Part shown: in pieces, positions 19,698-28,667 of the stretch
Layout of the letters: every line of letters begins with the position of its first letter
Position numbering within the stretch: the stretch's first letter is position 1
The notes under the pieces: model-generated
What the model saw: the letters and a program-made list of their open reading frames with translations, nothing else
What the model was told of the DNA's origin: nothing
Database searches by the model: none
Position numbers and translations under genes: made by a program
DNA from: Mycobacterium sp. 236(2023)
GTDB taxonomy: Bacteria; Actinomycetota; Actinomycetes; Mycobacteriales; Mycobacteriaceae
Assembly: GCF_029623955.1 (NCBI RefSeq)
Contig: NZ_JARSBP010000002.1
Coordinates: forward strand, 496,001 to 560,000
Length of the DNA stretch: 64,000 nt
Direction: 5' to 3'

Positions 19698-20114
19698 ATG
19701 CTGATTCCCCGCAAGGTCAAGCACCGCAAGCAGCACCACCCCCGCCAGCGCGGCATCGCCAGCGGTGGCACGTCGGTGAGCTTCGGCGACTACGGCATCC
19801 AGGCCCTGGGCCATGCCTACGTCACCAACCGGCAGATCGAGTCCGCTCGTATCGCCATCAACCGGCACATCAAGCGTGGCGGCAAGGTCTGGATCAACAT
19901 CTTCCCGGACCGCCCGCTGACCAAGAAGCCCGCCGAGACCCGCATGGGTTCCGGTAAGGGTTCGCCGGAATGGTGGGTGTCCAACGTCAAGCCGGGCCGG
20001 ATCCTGTTCGAGCTGAGCTACCCGGACGAGAAGGTCGCCAGGGAAGCCCTGACCCGCGCCATCCACAAGCTGCCGATCAAGGCACGCATCGTCACGAGAG
20101 AGGAGCAGTTCTGA
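19698..20114 (+). CDS. rplP: 50S ribosomal protein L16
   Basis: The 138-residue L16, which helps place the A-site t[22 protein letters not shown] and the loop [20 protein letters not shown] are diagnostic. It is 2 bases after rpsC, and its TGA shares one base with the rpmC ATG. Confidence 0.98.
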   Translation: MLIPRKVKHRKQHHPRQRGIASGGTSVSFGDYGIQALGHAYVTNRQIESARIAINRHIKRGGKVWINIFPDRPLTKKPAETRMGSGKGSPEWWVSNVKPGRILFELSYPDEKVAREALTRAIHKLPIKARIVTREEQF

Positions 20115-20347
20115 TGGCAGTTGGAGTTTCGACCGGCGAACTGCGCGAGCTCAGCGACGACGAACTGACCGACAAGCTCCGCGAGTCGAAGGAAGAGCTG
20201 TTCAACCTGCGCTTCCAGATGGCGACCGGTCAGCTTGCCAACAACCGCCGGCTGCGCACGGTCCGGCAGGAGATTGCACGCGTCTACACCGTGCTGCGCG
20301 AACGTGAGTTGGGTCTGGCCGCCGGACCCGGAGGTGAGGATTCGTAA
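20114..20347 (+). CDS. rpmC: 50S ribosomal protein L29
   Basis: The 77-residue L29, two helices at the tunnel exit next to L23. [20 protein letters not shown] and [13 protein letters not shown] are typical. It is linked to rplP and rpsQ by one-base overlaps. Confidence 0.97.
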   Translation: MAVGVSTGELRELSDDELTDKLRESKEELFNLRFQMATGQLANNRRLRTVRQEIARVYTVLRERELGLAAGPGGEDS

Positions 20348-20655
20348 TGGCAGACACTCAAGCTGGGTCGAAGGGCCCGGCGCACACCCCTCGTACCGAA
20401 GAGAACCGCGGTCGTCGCAAGACGGCCATCGGTTACGTCGTGTCGGACAAGATGCAGAAGACGATCGTGGTCGAACTCGAATCACGTAAGTCGCATCCCT
20501 TGTACGGCAAGATCATTCGCACCACGACGAAGGTCAAGGCCCACGATGAGAACGAGGACGCCGGCATTGGCGATCGCGTGTCGTTGATGGAGACCCGGCC
20601 GACGTCGGCCACGAAGCGCTGGCGCCTCGTCGAGGTTCTCGAGCGGGCGAAGTAA
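20347..20655 (+). CDS. rpsQ: 30S ribosomal protein S17
   Basis: The 102-residue S17, an early-assembly OB-fold protein. [20 protein letters not shown] and the C-terminal [19 protein letters not shown] identify it; the roughly 25-residue N-terminal extension is common in mycobacteria. It is the last gene of the S10 operon and is followed by an intrinsic terminator. Confidence 0.97.
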   Translation: MADTQAGSKGPAHTPRTEENRGRRKTAIGYVVSDKMQKTIVVELESRKSHPLYGKIIRTTTKVKAHDENEDAGIGDRVSLMETRPTSATKRWRLVEVLERAK

Positions 20656-20670
20656 GACTTTTACCGTAGG

Positions 20671-20705
20671 AAAATCCCCGTACGCCATTCGGCTGCGGGG
20701 GTTTT
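20671..20705 (+). terminator. Intrinsic terminator of the S10 operon
   Basis: AAAATCCCCG (20671-20680) pairs with CGGGGGTTTT (20696-20705) around a 15-base loop, ending in a short T-run. It lies 15 bases after the rpsQ stop. Confidence 0.85.
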
Positions 20706-20788
20706 CTGGTTTCCGAGCGCAATCCGGTTGCGGTGCGCCAATTGGCTTCTTCAGGGCTTATCGACCTCAGCGGGTGTAATCTCCGGGC

Positions 20789-23140
20789 GTGGCCACGGAA
20801 TTCAAGGGCAAGATCGAACTCGACATCCGCGATTCCGAACCGGACTGGGGGCCTTTCGCTGCTCCGACGGCGCAACCCGATGCGCCGAACGTCCTCTACC
20901 TGGTGTGGGACGACATCGGGATCGCCACCTGGGACTGCTTCGGCGGCTTGGTGGACATGCCCGCGATGAGCCGCATCTCCGAACGAGGAGTGCGACTTTC
21001 GCAGTTCCACACCACCGCGCTGTGCTCGCCCACCCGGGCGTCATTGCTGACGGGCCGCAATCCCACGACCGTCGGCATGGCGACGGTCGAAGAGTTCACC
21101 GACGGTTTCCCCAACTGCAACGGCCGAATTCCGTTCGACACCGCGCTGCTGCCAGAGGTGCTGGCCGAAAACGGCTACAACACGTACTGCGTCGGAAAGT
21201 GGCACCTTACGCCACTGGAGGAGTCGAACCTCGCGTCGACCAAACGGCATTGGCCGCTCGGGCGCGGCTTCGAGCGTTTCTACGGCTTCATGGGCGGCGA
21301 AACCGACCAGTGGTATCCCGATCTCATGTACGACAACCACCCCGTCACTCCGCCGGCCACGCCGGAGGAGGGGTATCACCTGTCAAAGGACCTCGCCGAC
21401 AAGACGATCGAGTTCATCCGCGACGCCAAGGTGATCGCCCCCGACAAGCCGTGGTTCTCCTACCTGTGCCCCGGTGCCGGTCACGCACCGCACCACGTCT
21501 TCAAGGAGTGGGCGGACCGCTACGCCGGCCGCTTCGACATGGGTTACGAGGCCTACCGCGAGATCGTGCTGGAGAACCAGAAGCGGATGGGCATCGTGCC
21601 TACCGACACCGAGCTGTCGCCGGTGAACCCCTACCTGGATGTCAAGGGGCCCAACGGGGAAGACTGGCCACTGCAGGACACCGTTCGCCCCTGGGATTCG
21701 CTGTCTGAGGACGAGAAGCGGCTTTTCGCGCGGATGGCCGAGGTGTTCGCGGGCTTCCTGTCCTACACCGACGCCCAGATCGGGCGTGTGCTCGACTATC
21801 TGGAGGAGTCGGGCCAACTCGACAACACCATCATCGTTGTCATCTCGGACAACGGTGCCAGTGGCGAGGGCGGGCCGAACGGTTCGACTAACGAGGTCAA
21901 GTTCTTCAACGGCTACATCGACTCGGCCGAGGAGAGCCTCAAGGTCTTCGACGAACTCGGTGGCACCACCACCTACAACCATTACCCGATCGGGTGGGCG
22001 ATGGCGTTCAACACCCCGTACAAGTTGTTCAAGCGCTACGCATCCCACGAGGGTGGTATCGCCGACACCGCAATCATCTCGTGGCCCAACGGGATTGCCG
22101 CCCACGGTGAGGTCCGCGACATCTACGTCAACGTCGCCGACATCACCCCGACGGTCTATGACCTGCTGGACATCACCCCGCCCCTGACGGTGCGCGGGGT
22201 GTCGCAGAAGCCGCTCGACGGTGTGAGTTTCAAAGTGGCACTGGAGAATCCGACCGCGCCCACCGGAAAGGAGACCCAGTTCTACACCATGCTGGGTACC
22301 CGTGGGATCTGGCACAAGGGCTGGTTCGCCAACGCCCTGCACGCGGCGTCACCGGCCGGCTGGTCACACTTCGACGACGACCGCTGGGAACTGTTCCACA
22401 TCGAAGCCGACCGGAGTCAGTGCCACGACCTGGCCGCCGAGCACCCGGACAAGCTCGAGGAACTCAAGGCGCTGTGGTTCAGCGAAGCCGACAAGTACAA
22501 CGGACTTCCGTTGGGCGACCTCAACGTTCTGGAGACGATGTCGCGGTGGCGGCCATACCTGGCCGGGGAGCGTGAGTCCTACGTGTATTACCCGGGAACG
22601 GCCGATGTCGGTATGGGCGCGGTCGTGGAGTTGAAGGGCCGGACGTTCGCGGTGCTGGCCGAAGTCACGATCGACGACGCCGGCGCCAGTGGTGTCATCG
22701 TGAAACATGGTGCTGCGCACGGCGGTTACGTGATGTACCTGCAAGGCGGCCAATTGTGCTTCGTGTACAACTTCCTCGGCGAGTACGAGCAGTTCCTGTC
22801 GTCGCCGAATCCTGTCGAACCGGGCACGCACACACTCGGTTTCACGTACACCCGCACCGGCACCGCCGAGGGAAGTCACACCCCGGTCGGTGATGCCGCG
22901 CTGTACGTCGACACCGAGATCGTGTCCACCCTCGCCGAAATGCGTTCCCACCCAGGAACTTTCGGCCTCGCAGGGGCAACCCTGAGCGTGGGGCGCAACA
23001 CCGGGTCGGCAGTGTCCCGCGGTTTCCGGGCACCGTTCCCGTTCACCGGCGGCACCATCGCGCGGGTAAACGTCGACGTGTCCGGCACTCCGTACGCCGA
23101 TCTGGAACGGGACTTCGCCCGAGCGTTCGCGAGGGACTGA
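20789..23140 (+). CDS. atsA: Arylsulfatase (type I, formylglycine-dependent)
   Basis: A 783-residue sulfatase, the positional counterpart of M. tuberculosis atsA (Rv0711). The signature CSPTRASLLTGR begins at Cys79, the residue converted to formylglycine; metal ligands are evident at WDD near residue 40 and in ISDNGASGEGG. The C-terminal 200 residues form an extra beta-rich domain. No signal peptide is seen, so it looks cytosolic. The formylglycine-generating enzyme gene that follows atsA in M. tuberculosis is absent here. The GTG has no SD; TAATCT at 20777-20782 suggests a leaderless transcript. Confidence 0.93.
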   Translation: MATEFKGKIELDIRDSEPDWGPFAAPTAQPDAPNVLYLVWDDIGIATWDCFGGLVDMPAMSRISERGVRLSQFHTTALCSPTRASLLTGRNPTTVGMATVEEFTDGFPNCNGRIPFDTALLPEVLAENGYNTYCVGKWHLTPLEESNLASTKRHWPLGRGFERFYGFMGGETDQWYPDLMYDNHPVTPPATPEEGYHLSKDLADKTIEFIRDAKVIAPDKPWFSYLCPGAGHAPHHVFKEWADRYAGRFDMGYEAYREIVLENQKRMGIVPTDTELSPVNPYLDVKGPNGEDWPLQDTVRPWDSLSEDEKRLFARMAEVFAGFLSYTDAQIGRVLDYLEESGQLDNTIIVVISDNGASGEGGPNGSTNEVKFFNGYIDSAEESLKVFDELGGTTTYNHYPIGWAMAFNTPYKLFKRYASHEGGIADTAIISWPNGIAAHGEVRDIYVNVADITPTVYDLLDITPPLTVRGVSQKPLDGVSFKVALENPTAPTGKETQFYTMLGTRGIWHKGWFANALHAASPAGWSHFDDDRWELFHIEADRSQCHDLAAEHPDKLEELKALWFSEADKYNGLPLGDLNVLETMSRWRPYLAGERESYVYYPGTADVGMGAVVELKGRTFAVLAEVTIDDAGASGVIVKHGAAHGGYVMYLQGGQLCFVYNFLGEYEQFLSSPNPVEPGTHTLGFTYTRTGTAEGSHTPVGDAALYVDTEIVSTLAEMRSHPGTFGLAGATLSVGRNTGSAVSRGFRAPFPFTGGTIARVNVDVSGTPYADLERDFARAFARD

Positions 23141-23145
23141 CCGTC

Positions 23146-23775
23146 GTGGGGCGCCTCGTTGCCGCGGCAACACTGGTGTGTGTGGCGCTGGCCCTGCCGG
23201 CGTGCACGCAGACCAGCGACGGGGTGCCCGCGGCAGCGGAGCAGTCGAGCGCGACGAACCCGACGAGCGCGACGAGCGTGACGAGCGCGCCCGCGGGGGC
23301 GCCGTGTGCGCCCGCAGCGCTACCGCCGGTGCGCGTGACCGCCGAGATACCCGAACCGGGTGCACCGAAGGCCGTCGTCGGGGTGCCCGACGGCTGGTCG
23401 ATGACCGCGGCACCGGGCGGCGCCCGCCTGGAGGGACCGGACGGGATGTGGGCGACGGTGACGATCGCACCGTCGTCACCGGACGCCGAGGAAGCCTTCC
23501 GCACCTACACCGACGACATGACCGCGGAGACGGACATCAGCACCGTCAGCGTGCTGCCGGGGGAGTTGTGCGGCTACCCTGGGCAGAAGCTCATGGGGGT
23601 CCTGACCGGCACAGATACCCCAGGATCGGTGCAGTACGAAGCCCGGATCGTGCACGTCACGGCGGCCGGGCAGGCTTATCTGATCGCGGTGTACGTCGAG
23701 GCGCCTGGTGAGACGCCGGGATTCGACGCCGCGGCGACGGTGGTGACCGGCGACTTCGAGATCAGCCTGCCCTGA
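23146..23775 (+). CDS. Predicted lipoprotein of LpqN/LpqT-like type
   Basis: A 209-residue predicted lipoprotein. The signal peptide (residues 1-20) ends in LPAC, with Cys20 as the lipidation site, followed by a low-complexity Ser/Thr/Ala linker coded by repeated gacgagcg units. The globular part (from about residue 60) contains VVGVPDGWSMT and a late EARIVHVTAAGQAYLIAVYV strand, resembling LpqN/LpqT lipoproteins of mycobacteria. The GTG start is 5 bases after atsA, so the two are likely cotranscribed. Function is unknown. Confidence 0.8.
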   Translation: MGRLVAAATLVCVALALPACTQTSDGVPAAAEQSSATNPTSATSVTSAPAGAPCAPAALPPVRVTAEIPEPGAPKAVVGVPDGWSMTAAPGGARLEGPDGMWATVTIAPSSPDAEEAFRTYTDDMTAETDISTVSVLPGELCGYPGQKLMGVLTGTDTPGSVQYEARIVHVTAAGQAYLIAVYVEAPGETPGFDAAATVVTGDFEISLP

Positions 23776-23780
23776 CCTGC

Positions 23781-23830
23781 GATTTGGAGCATTCCCCGAG
23801 CTCACCTACTATGTAGGGGTTGCCTAGAGC
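23781..23830 (+). promoter_or_regulatory. spc operon promoter module
   Basis: TTGGAG (23784-23789), 17 bp, TACTAT (23807-23812), embedded in a 50-bp block that begins GATTTGGAGCA and ends GGGTTGCCTAGAGC, the same frame as the rpsJ promoter. The rplN leader is therefore about 120 bases. Confidence 0.7.
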
Positions 23831-23863
23831 AGACCTCGGTTATCTCGTCTTGAGAAAACCCTG

Positions 23864-23894
23864 CGTGCTCTTTGGGTGACAAAGACCGCGCACG
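23864..23894 (+). promoter_or_regulatory. Hairpin in the spc operon leader
   Basis: Outer arms CGTGC and GCACG (23864-23868, 23890-23894) and inner arms TCTTTG and CAAAGA (23869-23874, 23880-23885) with a GGTGA loop and a four-base bulge. It lies in the untranslated leader; in E. coli the spc operon is controlled by S8, but no S8-like site was demonstrated here. Confidence 0.5.
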
Positions 23895-23942
23895 TCCAGG
23901 TCGGTATCTGGCGTGCAAACAAACCCAGGTCGAGGAGATCTA

Positions 23943-24311
23943 GTGATTCAGCAAGAATCGCGGCTCAAGGTCGCCGACAACACGGGTGCCAAGGAGATCT
24001 TGTGCATCCGCGTTCTCGGCGGCTCGTCGCGGCGCTACGCCGGCATCGGTGATGTCATCGTGGCGACCGTCAAGGACGCCATTCCCGGCGGCAACGTCAA
24101 GCGCGGCGACGTCGTCAAGGCCGTCATCGTGCGCACCGTCAAGGAGCGCCGCCGCGCCGACGGCAGCTACATCAAGTTCGACGAGAACGCCGCCGTCATC
24201 ATCAAGAACGACAACGATCCGCGTGGCACCCGCATCTTCGGGCCGGTCGGCCGCGAGCTGCGCGAGAAGAAGTTCATGAAGATCGTCTCGCTCGCCCCGG
24301 AGGTGTTGTAG
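23943..24311 (+). CDS. rplN: 50S ribosomal protein L14
   Basis: The 122-residue L14, first gene of the spc operon; it forms an intersubunit bridge. [18 protein letters not shown] at the start and [23 protein letters not shown] at the end are complete. The GTG is preceded by GAGGAG. Confidence 0.98.
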   Translation: MIQQESRLKVADNTGAKEILCIRVLGGSSRRYAGIGDVIVATVKDAIPGGNVKRGDVVKAVIVRTVKERRRADGSYIKFDENAAVIIKNDNDPRGTRIFGPVGRELREKKFMKIVSLAPEVL

Positions 24312-24632
24312 ATGAAGGTCCGCAAGGGCGACACGGTGCTCGTCATCTCGGGCAAGGACAAGGGCGCCAAGGGCAAGGTCCTCGTGGCCTACCCCGACCG
24401 CGACAAGATCCTGGTCGAAGGCGTCAACCGCATCAAGAAGCACACCCCCGAGTCGCGCACCGAGCGCGGTGCGGCATCGGGCGGCATCGTCACGCAGGAA
24501 GCGCCGATCCCGGTGTCGAACGTGATGCTGCTCGACTCGGACGGCAAGCCGACCCGCGTCGGGTTCCGCGTCGACGATGAGACCGGCAAGAAGGTCCGCA
24601 TCGCCAAGACCAACGGCAAGGACATCGTCTAA
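24312..24632 (+). CDS. rplX: 50S ribosomal protein L24
   Basis: The 106-residue L24, an assembly initiator for the large subunit. The KOW motif is at [19 protein letters not shown]. Its ATG directly follows the rplN stop, and the TAA shares a base with the rplE ATG. Confidence 0.98.
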   Translation: MKVRKGDTVLVISGKDKGAKGKVLVAYPDRDKILVEGVNRIKKHTPESRTERGAASGGIVTQEAPIPVSNVMLLDSDGKPTRVGFRVDDETGKKVRIAKTNGKDIV

Positions 24633-25195
24633 TGACCACCACTGAAAAGACCCTCCCTCGCCTGAAGCAGCGCTACCGCGAAGAGATCCGCGAGTCGCTG
24701 CTCAAGGAATTCGGCTACGCGAACGTGATGCAGATCCCCGGCGTCACCAAGGTCGTCGTCAACATGGGCGTCGGCGACGCCGCCCGCGACGCCAAGCTGA
24801 TCAACGGCGCAGTCAACGACCTGGCGCTGATTACCGGCCAGAAGCCGGAGATCCGCAAGGCCCGCAAGTCCATCGCGCAGTTCAAGCTTCGCGAAGGAAT
24901 GCCCATCGGTGCCCGCGTCACGTTGCGCGGCGACCGCATGTGGGAGTTCCTGGACCGCCTGATCTCGATCTCGCTGCCCCGTATCCGCGACTTCCGCGGC
25001 CTGAGCGCCAAGCAGTTCGACGGCACCGGCAACTACACGTTCGGTCTGACCGAGCAGTCGGTGTTCCACGAGATCGACGTGGACAGCATCGATCGCCCCC
25101 GTGGCATGGACATCACCGTCGTCACCTCGGCGACGAACGACGACGAGGGACGTGCGCTGCTGCGGGCGCTCGGCTTCCCGTTCAAGGAGAACTGA
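24632..25195 (+). CDS. rplE: 50S ribosomal protein L5
   Basis: The 187-residue L5, which binds 5S rRNA and contacts P-site t[30 protein letters not shown] and the [18 protein letters not shown] block are typical. Confidence 0.98.
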   Translation: MTTTEKTLPRLKQRYREEIRESLLKEFGYANVMQIPGVTKVVVNMGVGDAARDAKLINGAVNDLALITGQKPEIRKARKSIAQFKLREGMPIGARVTLRGDRMWEFLDRLISISLPRIRDFRGLSAKQFDGTGNYTFGLTEQSVFHEIDVDSIDRPRGMDITVVTSATNDDEGRALLRALGFPFKEN

Positions 25196-25199
25196 GCAC

Positions 25200-25385
25200 A
25201 TGGCAAAGAAGGCTCTGGTCAACAAGGCCAACAAGAAGCCCAAGTTCAAGGTGCGGGGCTACACGCGCTGCAACCGTTGCGGTCGCCCGCACGCGGTGTA
25301 CCGCAAGTTCGGCCTGTGCCGCATCTGCCTTCGCGAGATGGCACACGCGGGCGAACTGCCCGGCGTCCAGAAGTCCAGCTGGTAA
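25200..25385 (+). CDS. rpsZ: 30S ribosomal protein S14, zinc-binding (C+) type
   Basis: A 61-residue S14. The two CxxC pairs (CNRCGR and CRICLR) show it is the short zinc-binding form, expected to be replaced by a zinc-free paralogue under zinc limitation in mycobacteria. The ATG is 4 bases after rplE. Confidence 0.97.
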   Translation: MAKKALVNKANKKPKFKVRGYTRCNRCGRPHAVYRKFGLCRICLREMAHAGELPGVQKSSW

Positions 25386-25469
25386 CCCCAGAACCAACGA
25401 AAAATGTTGCGGTAGGCCACCCTTGAAGACACGGGTAGGAACCGCCGCGAGAAAGGTGAGCCGGCTGTC

Positions 25470-25868
25470 ATGACCATGACGGATCCGATCGCAGACTTCT
25501 TGACACGTCTGCGCAACGCCAATTCGGCGTACCACGACGAAGTGACCTTGCCGCACAGCAAGATCAAGGCCAACATCGCCGAGATCCTGAAGTCCGAGGG
25601 TTACATCTCCGACTACCACACCGAGGATGCCCGCGTGGGCAAGTCTCTTGTGGTGCAGCTCAAGTACGGCCCGAGCCGCGAGCGAAGCATCGCCGGCCTG
25701 CGCCGCGTGAGCAAGCCCGGTCTGCGGGTCTACGCGAAGTCCACCAACCTGCCGCGCGTGCTCGGCGGGCTCGGTGTGGCCATCATTTCCACGTCGTCCG
25801 GTTTGAGGACCGACCGCCAGGCTTCCCGCGAGGGTGTCGGCGGCGAGGTTCTCGCTTACGTGTGGTGA
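25470..25868 (+). CDS. rpsH: 30S ribosomal protein S8
   Basis: The 132-residue S8, binding the central domain of 16S r[19 protein letters not shown] and the C-terminal [18 protein letters not shown] identify it. An 84-base gap precedes it, larger than others in the operon; AAAGGTGAG provides the SD and no promoter is evident there. Confidence 0.98.
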   Translation: MTMTDPIADFLTRLRNANSAYHDEVTLPHSKIKANIAEILKSEGYISDYHTEDARVGKSLVVQLKYGPSRERSIAGLRRVSKPGLRVYAKSTNLPRVLGGLGVAIISTSSGLRTDRQASREGVGGEVLAYVW

Positions 25869-25882
25869 GGGAGGGTTAGAAC

Positions 25883-26422
25883 ATGTCTCGCATTGGTAAG
25901 CAGCCGGTCGAGGTCCCGTCCGGAGTTGACGTGACGATCGCCGGGCAGAACGTGTCCGTGAAGGGCCCGAAGGGCACGCTGACGCTCGATGTCGCTGAGC
26001 CGATTGAGGTTTCGCGCAACGACGACGGTGCCATCGTGGTCAGCCGCCCGAACGACGAGCGTCGCAACCGCTCGCTGCACGGGCTGTCCCGCACCCTGAT
26101 CGCCAACCTGGTGGAAGGCGTGACCAAGGGCTACACCACGAAGATGGAGATCTTCGGTGTCGGTTACCGCGTGGTGGCCAAGGGCAGCAACCTGGAGTTC
26201 GCTCTCGGTTACAGCCACCCGGTGCTGATCACCGCGCCTGACGGTGTCACCTTCGCGGTGGAAACGCCCACCAAGTTCTCGATCTCCGGTATCGACAAGC
26301 AGGCTGTCGGCCAGATCGCGGCGAACATCCGCCGCCTCCGTAAGAGCGATCCCTACAAGGGCAAGGGAATTCGCTACGAGGGCGAGCAGATCCGTCGCAA
26401 GGTCGGAAAGACAGGTAAGTAG
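25883..26422 (+). CDS. rplF: 50S ribosomal protein L6
   Basis: The 179-residue L6, next to the factor-binding centre. [19 protein letters not shown] and the C-terminal [20 protein letters not shown] are family landmarks. Confidence 0.98.
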   Translation: MSRIGKQPVEVPSGVDVTIAGQNVSVKGPKGTLTLDVAEPIEVSRNDDGAIVVSRPNDERRNRSLHGLSRTLIANLVEGVTKGYTTKMEIFGVGYRVVAKGSNLEFALGYSHPVLITAPDGVTFAVETPTKFSISGIDKQAVGQIAANIRRLRKSDPYKGKGIRYEGEQIRRKVGKTGK

Positions 26423-26424
26423 TG

Positions 26425-26838
26425 ATGGCTACCAAGACCAAAACGACAGAGGCCGCCGGGCACGCCCCGGTCGGCAAGAACATCTCCGAAACCCGCCGCA
26501 CCGCGCGGCTGCGCAGGCACGCACGTCTGCGCAAGAAGGTCGAGGGCACGGCGAGCCGTCCGCGGCTGATGGTCAACCGGTCGGCGCGGCACATCCACGT
26601 GCAGCTCATCGACGACCTCGAAGGCGTCACGCTGGCCGCGGCGTCCTCGATCGAGGCCGATGTGCGCGCCGTCGACGGCGACAAGAAGGCCGCCAGTTCG
26701 CGGGTCGGCCAGCTGATCGCCGAGCGCGCCAAGGCCGCGGGCATCGAAGAGGTCGTGTTCGACCGCGGTGGGTACACCTACGGCGGACGTATCGCGGCCC
26801 TGGCCGACGCTGCACGCGAAGGCGGGCTGAAATTCTGA
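26425..26838 (+). CDS. rplR: 50S ribosomal protein L18
   Basis: The 137-residue L18, a 5S rRNA-binding protein. [19 protein letters not shown] and [20 protein letters not shown] are typical. ATG at 26425 is preferred to a GTG at 26422 that overlaps the rplF stop; the first 20 residues are variable in mycobacteria. Confidence 0.96.
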   Translation: MATKTKTTEAAGHAPVGKNISETRRTARLRRHARLRKKVEGTASRPRLMVNRSARHIHVQLIDDLEGVTLAAASSIEADVRAVDGDKKAASSRVGQLIAERAKAAGIEEVVFDRGGYTYGGRIAALADAAREGGLKF

Positions 26839-26863
26839 TGACTGTTAACGAGAGGACTGCATA

Positions 26864-27532
26864 GTGGCCGAGCAGGCTGGCGCCGGTTCGGCGCAGGACA
26901 ATCGCGGCGGCGGACGCGACGATCGTGGTGGCCGGGGCCGCCGGGACGATCGTGGTGGCCGCGGCGGACGTGACGACCGCGAGAAGAGCAACTACCTGGA
27001 GCGGGTCGTCACGATCAACCGCGTCTCCAAGGTCGTCAAGGGTGGCCGCCGGTTCAGCTTCACCGCGCTGGTGATCGTCGGCGACGGCAAGGGCATGGTC
27101 GGTGTCGGCTACGGCAAGGCCAAGGAAGTTCCCGCCGCCATCGCCAAGGGCGTAGAAGAGGCTCGCAAGAACTTCTTCCGCGTGCCGCTGATCGGTGGCA
27201 CCGTGACCCACCCCGTTCAGGGCGAGGCCGCGGCCGGAGTCGTCATGCTGCGTCCGGCCAGCCCCGGTACCGGCGTCATCGCCGGCGGCGCGTGCCGTGC
27301 GGTGTTGGAATGCGCCGGGGTGCACGACGTCCTGGCCAAGTCGCTGGGTAGCGACAACGCGATCAACGTGGTGCACGCCACCGTTGCCGCGCTGAAGCTG
27401 CTGCAGCGTCCCGAAGAGGTCGCGGCGCGCCGTGGCCTGCCGATCGAGGATGTAGCGCCCGCGGGCATGCTCCGGGCTCGCCGTGAGGCCGAGGCCGTCG
27501 CCGCCAGCGCAGCGCGTGAGGGAACGGCTTAA
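26864..27532 (+). CDS. rpsE: 30S ribosomal protein S5
   Basis: The 222-residue S5, important for decoding accuracy. The core starts near residue 45 ([20 protein letters not shown]) and includes [19 protein letters not shown]. The N terminus is extended by repeats of RDDRGGRG type, coded by near-identical DNA units at about 26901-26980. The GTG is 25 bases after rplR, with an SD in GAGAGGA. Confidence 0.97.
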   Translation: MAEQAGAGSAQDNRGGGRDDRGGRGRRDDRGGRGGRDDREKSNYLERVVTINRVSKVVKGGRRFSFTALVIVGDGKGMVGVGYGKAKEVPAAIAKGVEEARKNFFRVPLIGGTVTHPVQGEAAAGVVMLRPASPGTGVIAGGACRAVLECAGVHDVLAKSLGSDNAINVVHATVAALKLLQRPEEVAARRGLPIEDVAPAGMLRARREAEAVAASAAREGTA

Positions 27533-27534
27533 CC

Positions 27535-27720
27535 ATGGCAGAGCTCAAAATCACCCAGGTGCGCAGCACCATCGGGGCGCGCTGGAAGCAGCGTGAAACG
27601 CTGCGGACGCTCGGGCTGCGCAAGATCCGCCAGTCCGTCGTCCGTGAGGACACCGCCCAGACGCGCGGTCTGATCAAGACCGTGCACCACCTTGTCGAGG
27701 TTGAGGAGGTCGCCAAATGA
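27535..27720 (+). CDS. rpmD: 50S ribosomal protein L30
   Basis: The 61-residue L30. [19 protein letters not shown] and the [19 protein letters not shown] segment identify it. The start is 2 bases after rpsE and the stop overlaps rplO by 4 bases. Confidence 0.97.
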   Translation: MAELKITQVRSTIGARWKQRETLRTLGLRKIRQSVVREDTAQTRGLIKTVHHLVEVEEVAK

Positions 27721-28163
27721 GTGACGTCATCAAGCTTCACGACCTGAAGCCCGCTCCTGGCGAGAAGAAGGCCAAGACCCGCGTGGGTCGTGGTGAGGGG
27801 TCCAAGGGTAAGACCGCGGGTCGCGGCACCAAGGGCACCAAGGCCCGCAAGAACGTCCCCGTGATGTTCGAGGGTGGCCAGATGCCGATCCACATGCGTC
27901 TGCCGAAGCTCAAGGGCTTCCGTAACCGCTTCCGCACCGAGTACGGCGTCGTCAACGTCGGCGACATCGCCCGGGTTTTCCCCGAGGGCGGCACCGTCGG
28001 TGTCGACGAGCTGGTGGCCAAGGGCCTCGTTCGCAAGAACGTCCTGGTCAAGGTGCTCGGCGACGGCAAGCTGGCTGCGAAGGTCGACGTGACCGCGCAC
28101 AAGTTCAGCGGCAGCGCCCGCGAGGCGATCACCGCCGCAGGTGGCACGGCCACCGAACTCTGA
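27717..28163 (+). CDS. rplO: 50S ribosomal protein L15
   Basis: The 148-residue L15, last gene of the spc operon. The glycine-rich basic N-terminal segment ([20 protein letters not shown]) and [18 protein letters not shown] are typical. In contrast to many bacteria secY is not next; it lies about 12 kb downstream. Confidence 0.98.
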   Translation: MSDVIKLHDLKPAPGEKKAKTRVGRGEGSKGKTAGRGTKGTKARKNVPVMFEGGQMPIHMRLPKLKGFRNRFRTEYGVVNVGDIARVFPEGGTVGVDELVAKGLVRKNVLVKVLGDGKLAAKVDVTAHKFSGSAREAITAAGGTATEL

Positions 28164-28175
28164 TTTGTCAGACGA

Positions 28176-28205
28176 CAAGAACCCCCGCCTCGGCGGGGGT
28201 TCTTG
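28176..28205. terminator. Intrinsic terminator of the spc operon
   Basis: A perfect 14-bp inverted repeat, CAAGAACCCCCGCC (28176-28189) and GGCGGGGGTTCTTG (28192-28205), separated by only two bases, 12 bases after the rplO stop. The symmetric A- and T-containing flanks could work in both directions. Confidence 0.9.
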
Positions 28206-28286
28206 CGTTGAGGGGCCCGGCTCGTAACGGCACGACCGCCGAATCCGATCTACACTTCGCCGGGGGATGAGACCGAGGAGCACGCC

Positions 28287-28637
28287 ATGATTCGCCATCG
28301 TCGAACTGTCGCCATCGCGATGTTCGCCGCAGGCTTCGCCATGTTCGGGAGCACCGCGACCGCGCAGGCCCAGACACAGGACGAGGCATTCACCAATGCG
28401 ATGACGCGCCTGGGCATTCCGTTCGGTCCTGAAGAGGACCTGTCGCTGGTCGGGCACAAGGTGTGCGACATGCTCTCCGGTGCGCTCACCGGCAATCCGA
28501 ACCCGGTTCCCGCGGTGCGCGGCGTGGTGCAGACGCTCGAGGGCAATGCCGACATCACCAAGCAGCAGGCGGTTGGGATGATGCAGGCGTCGTCGTACAT
28601 CTACTGCCCGCAGTGGGCCAGGATCATCGGGCGCTGA
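28287..28637 (+). CDS. Secreted DUF732 protein
   Basis: A 116-residue predicted secreted protein. A Sec signal peptide covers about residues 1-28, ending at TATAQAQ. The mature part has two cysteines (VCDML and YIYCPQW) and the C-terminal ASSYIYCPQW common to the mycobacterial DUF732 family, whose function is unknown. The ATG follows GAGGAG. It sits between the spc terminator and sppA; both its upstream and downstream gaps are short. Confidence 0.85.
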   Translation: MIRHRRTVAIAMFAAGFAMFGSTATAQAQTQDEAFTNAMTRLGIPFGPEEDLSLVGHKVCDMLSGALTGNPNPVPAVRGVVQTLEGNADITKQQAVGMMQASSYIYCPQWARIIGR

Positions 28638-28667
28638 CCGCTTCTTCGTCGTCGGTACGCTCGTTTT

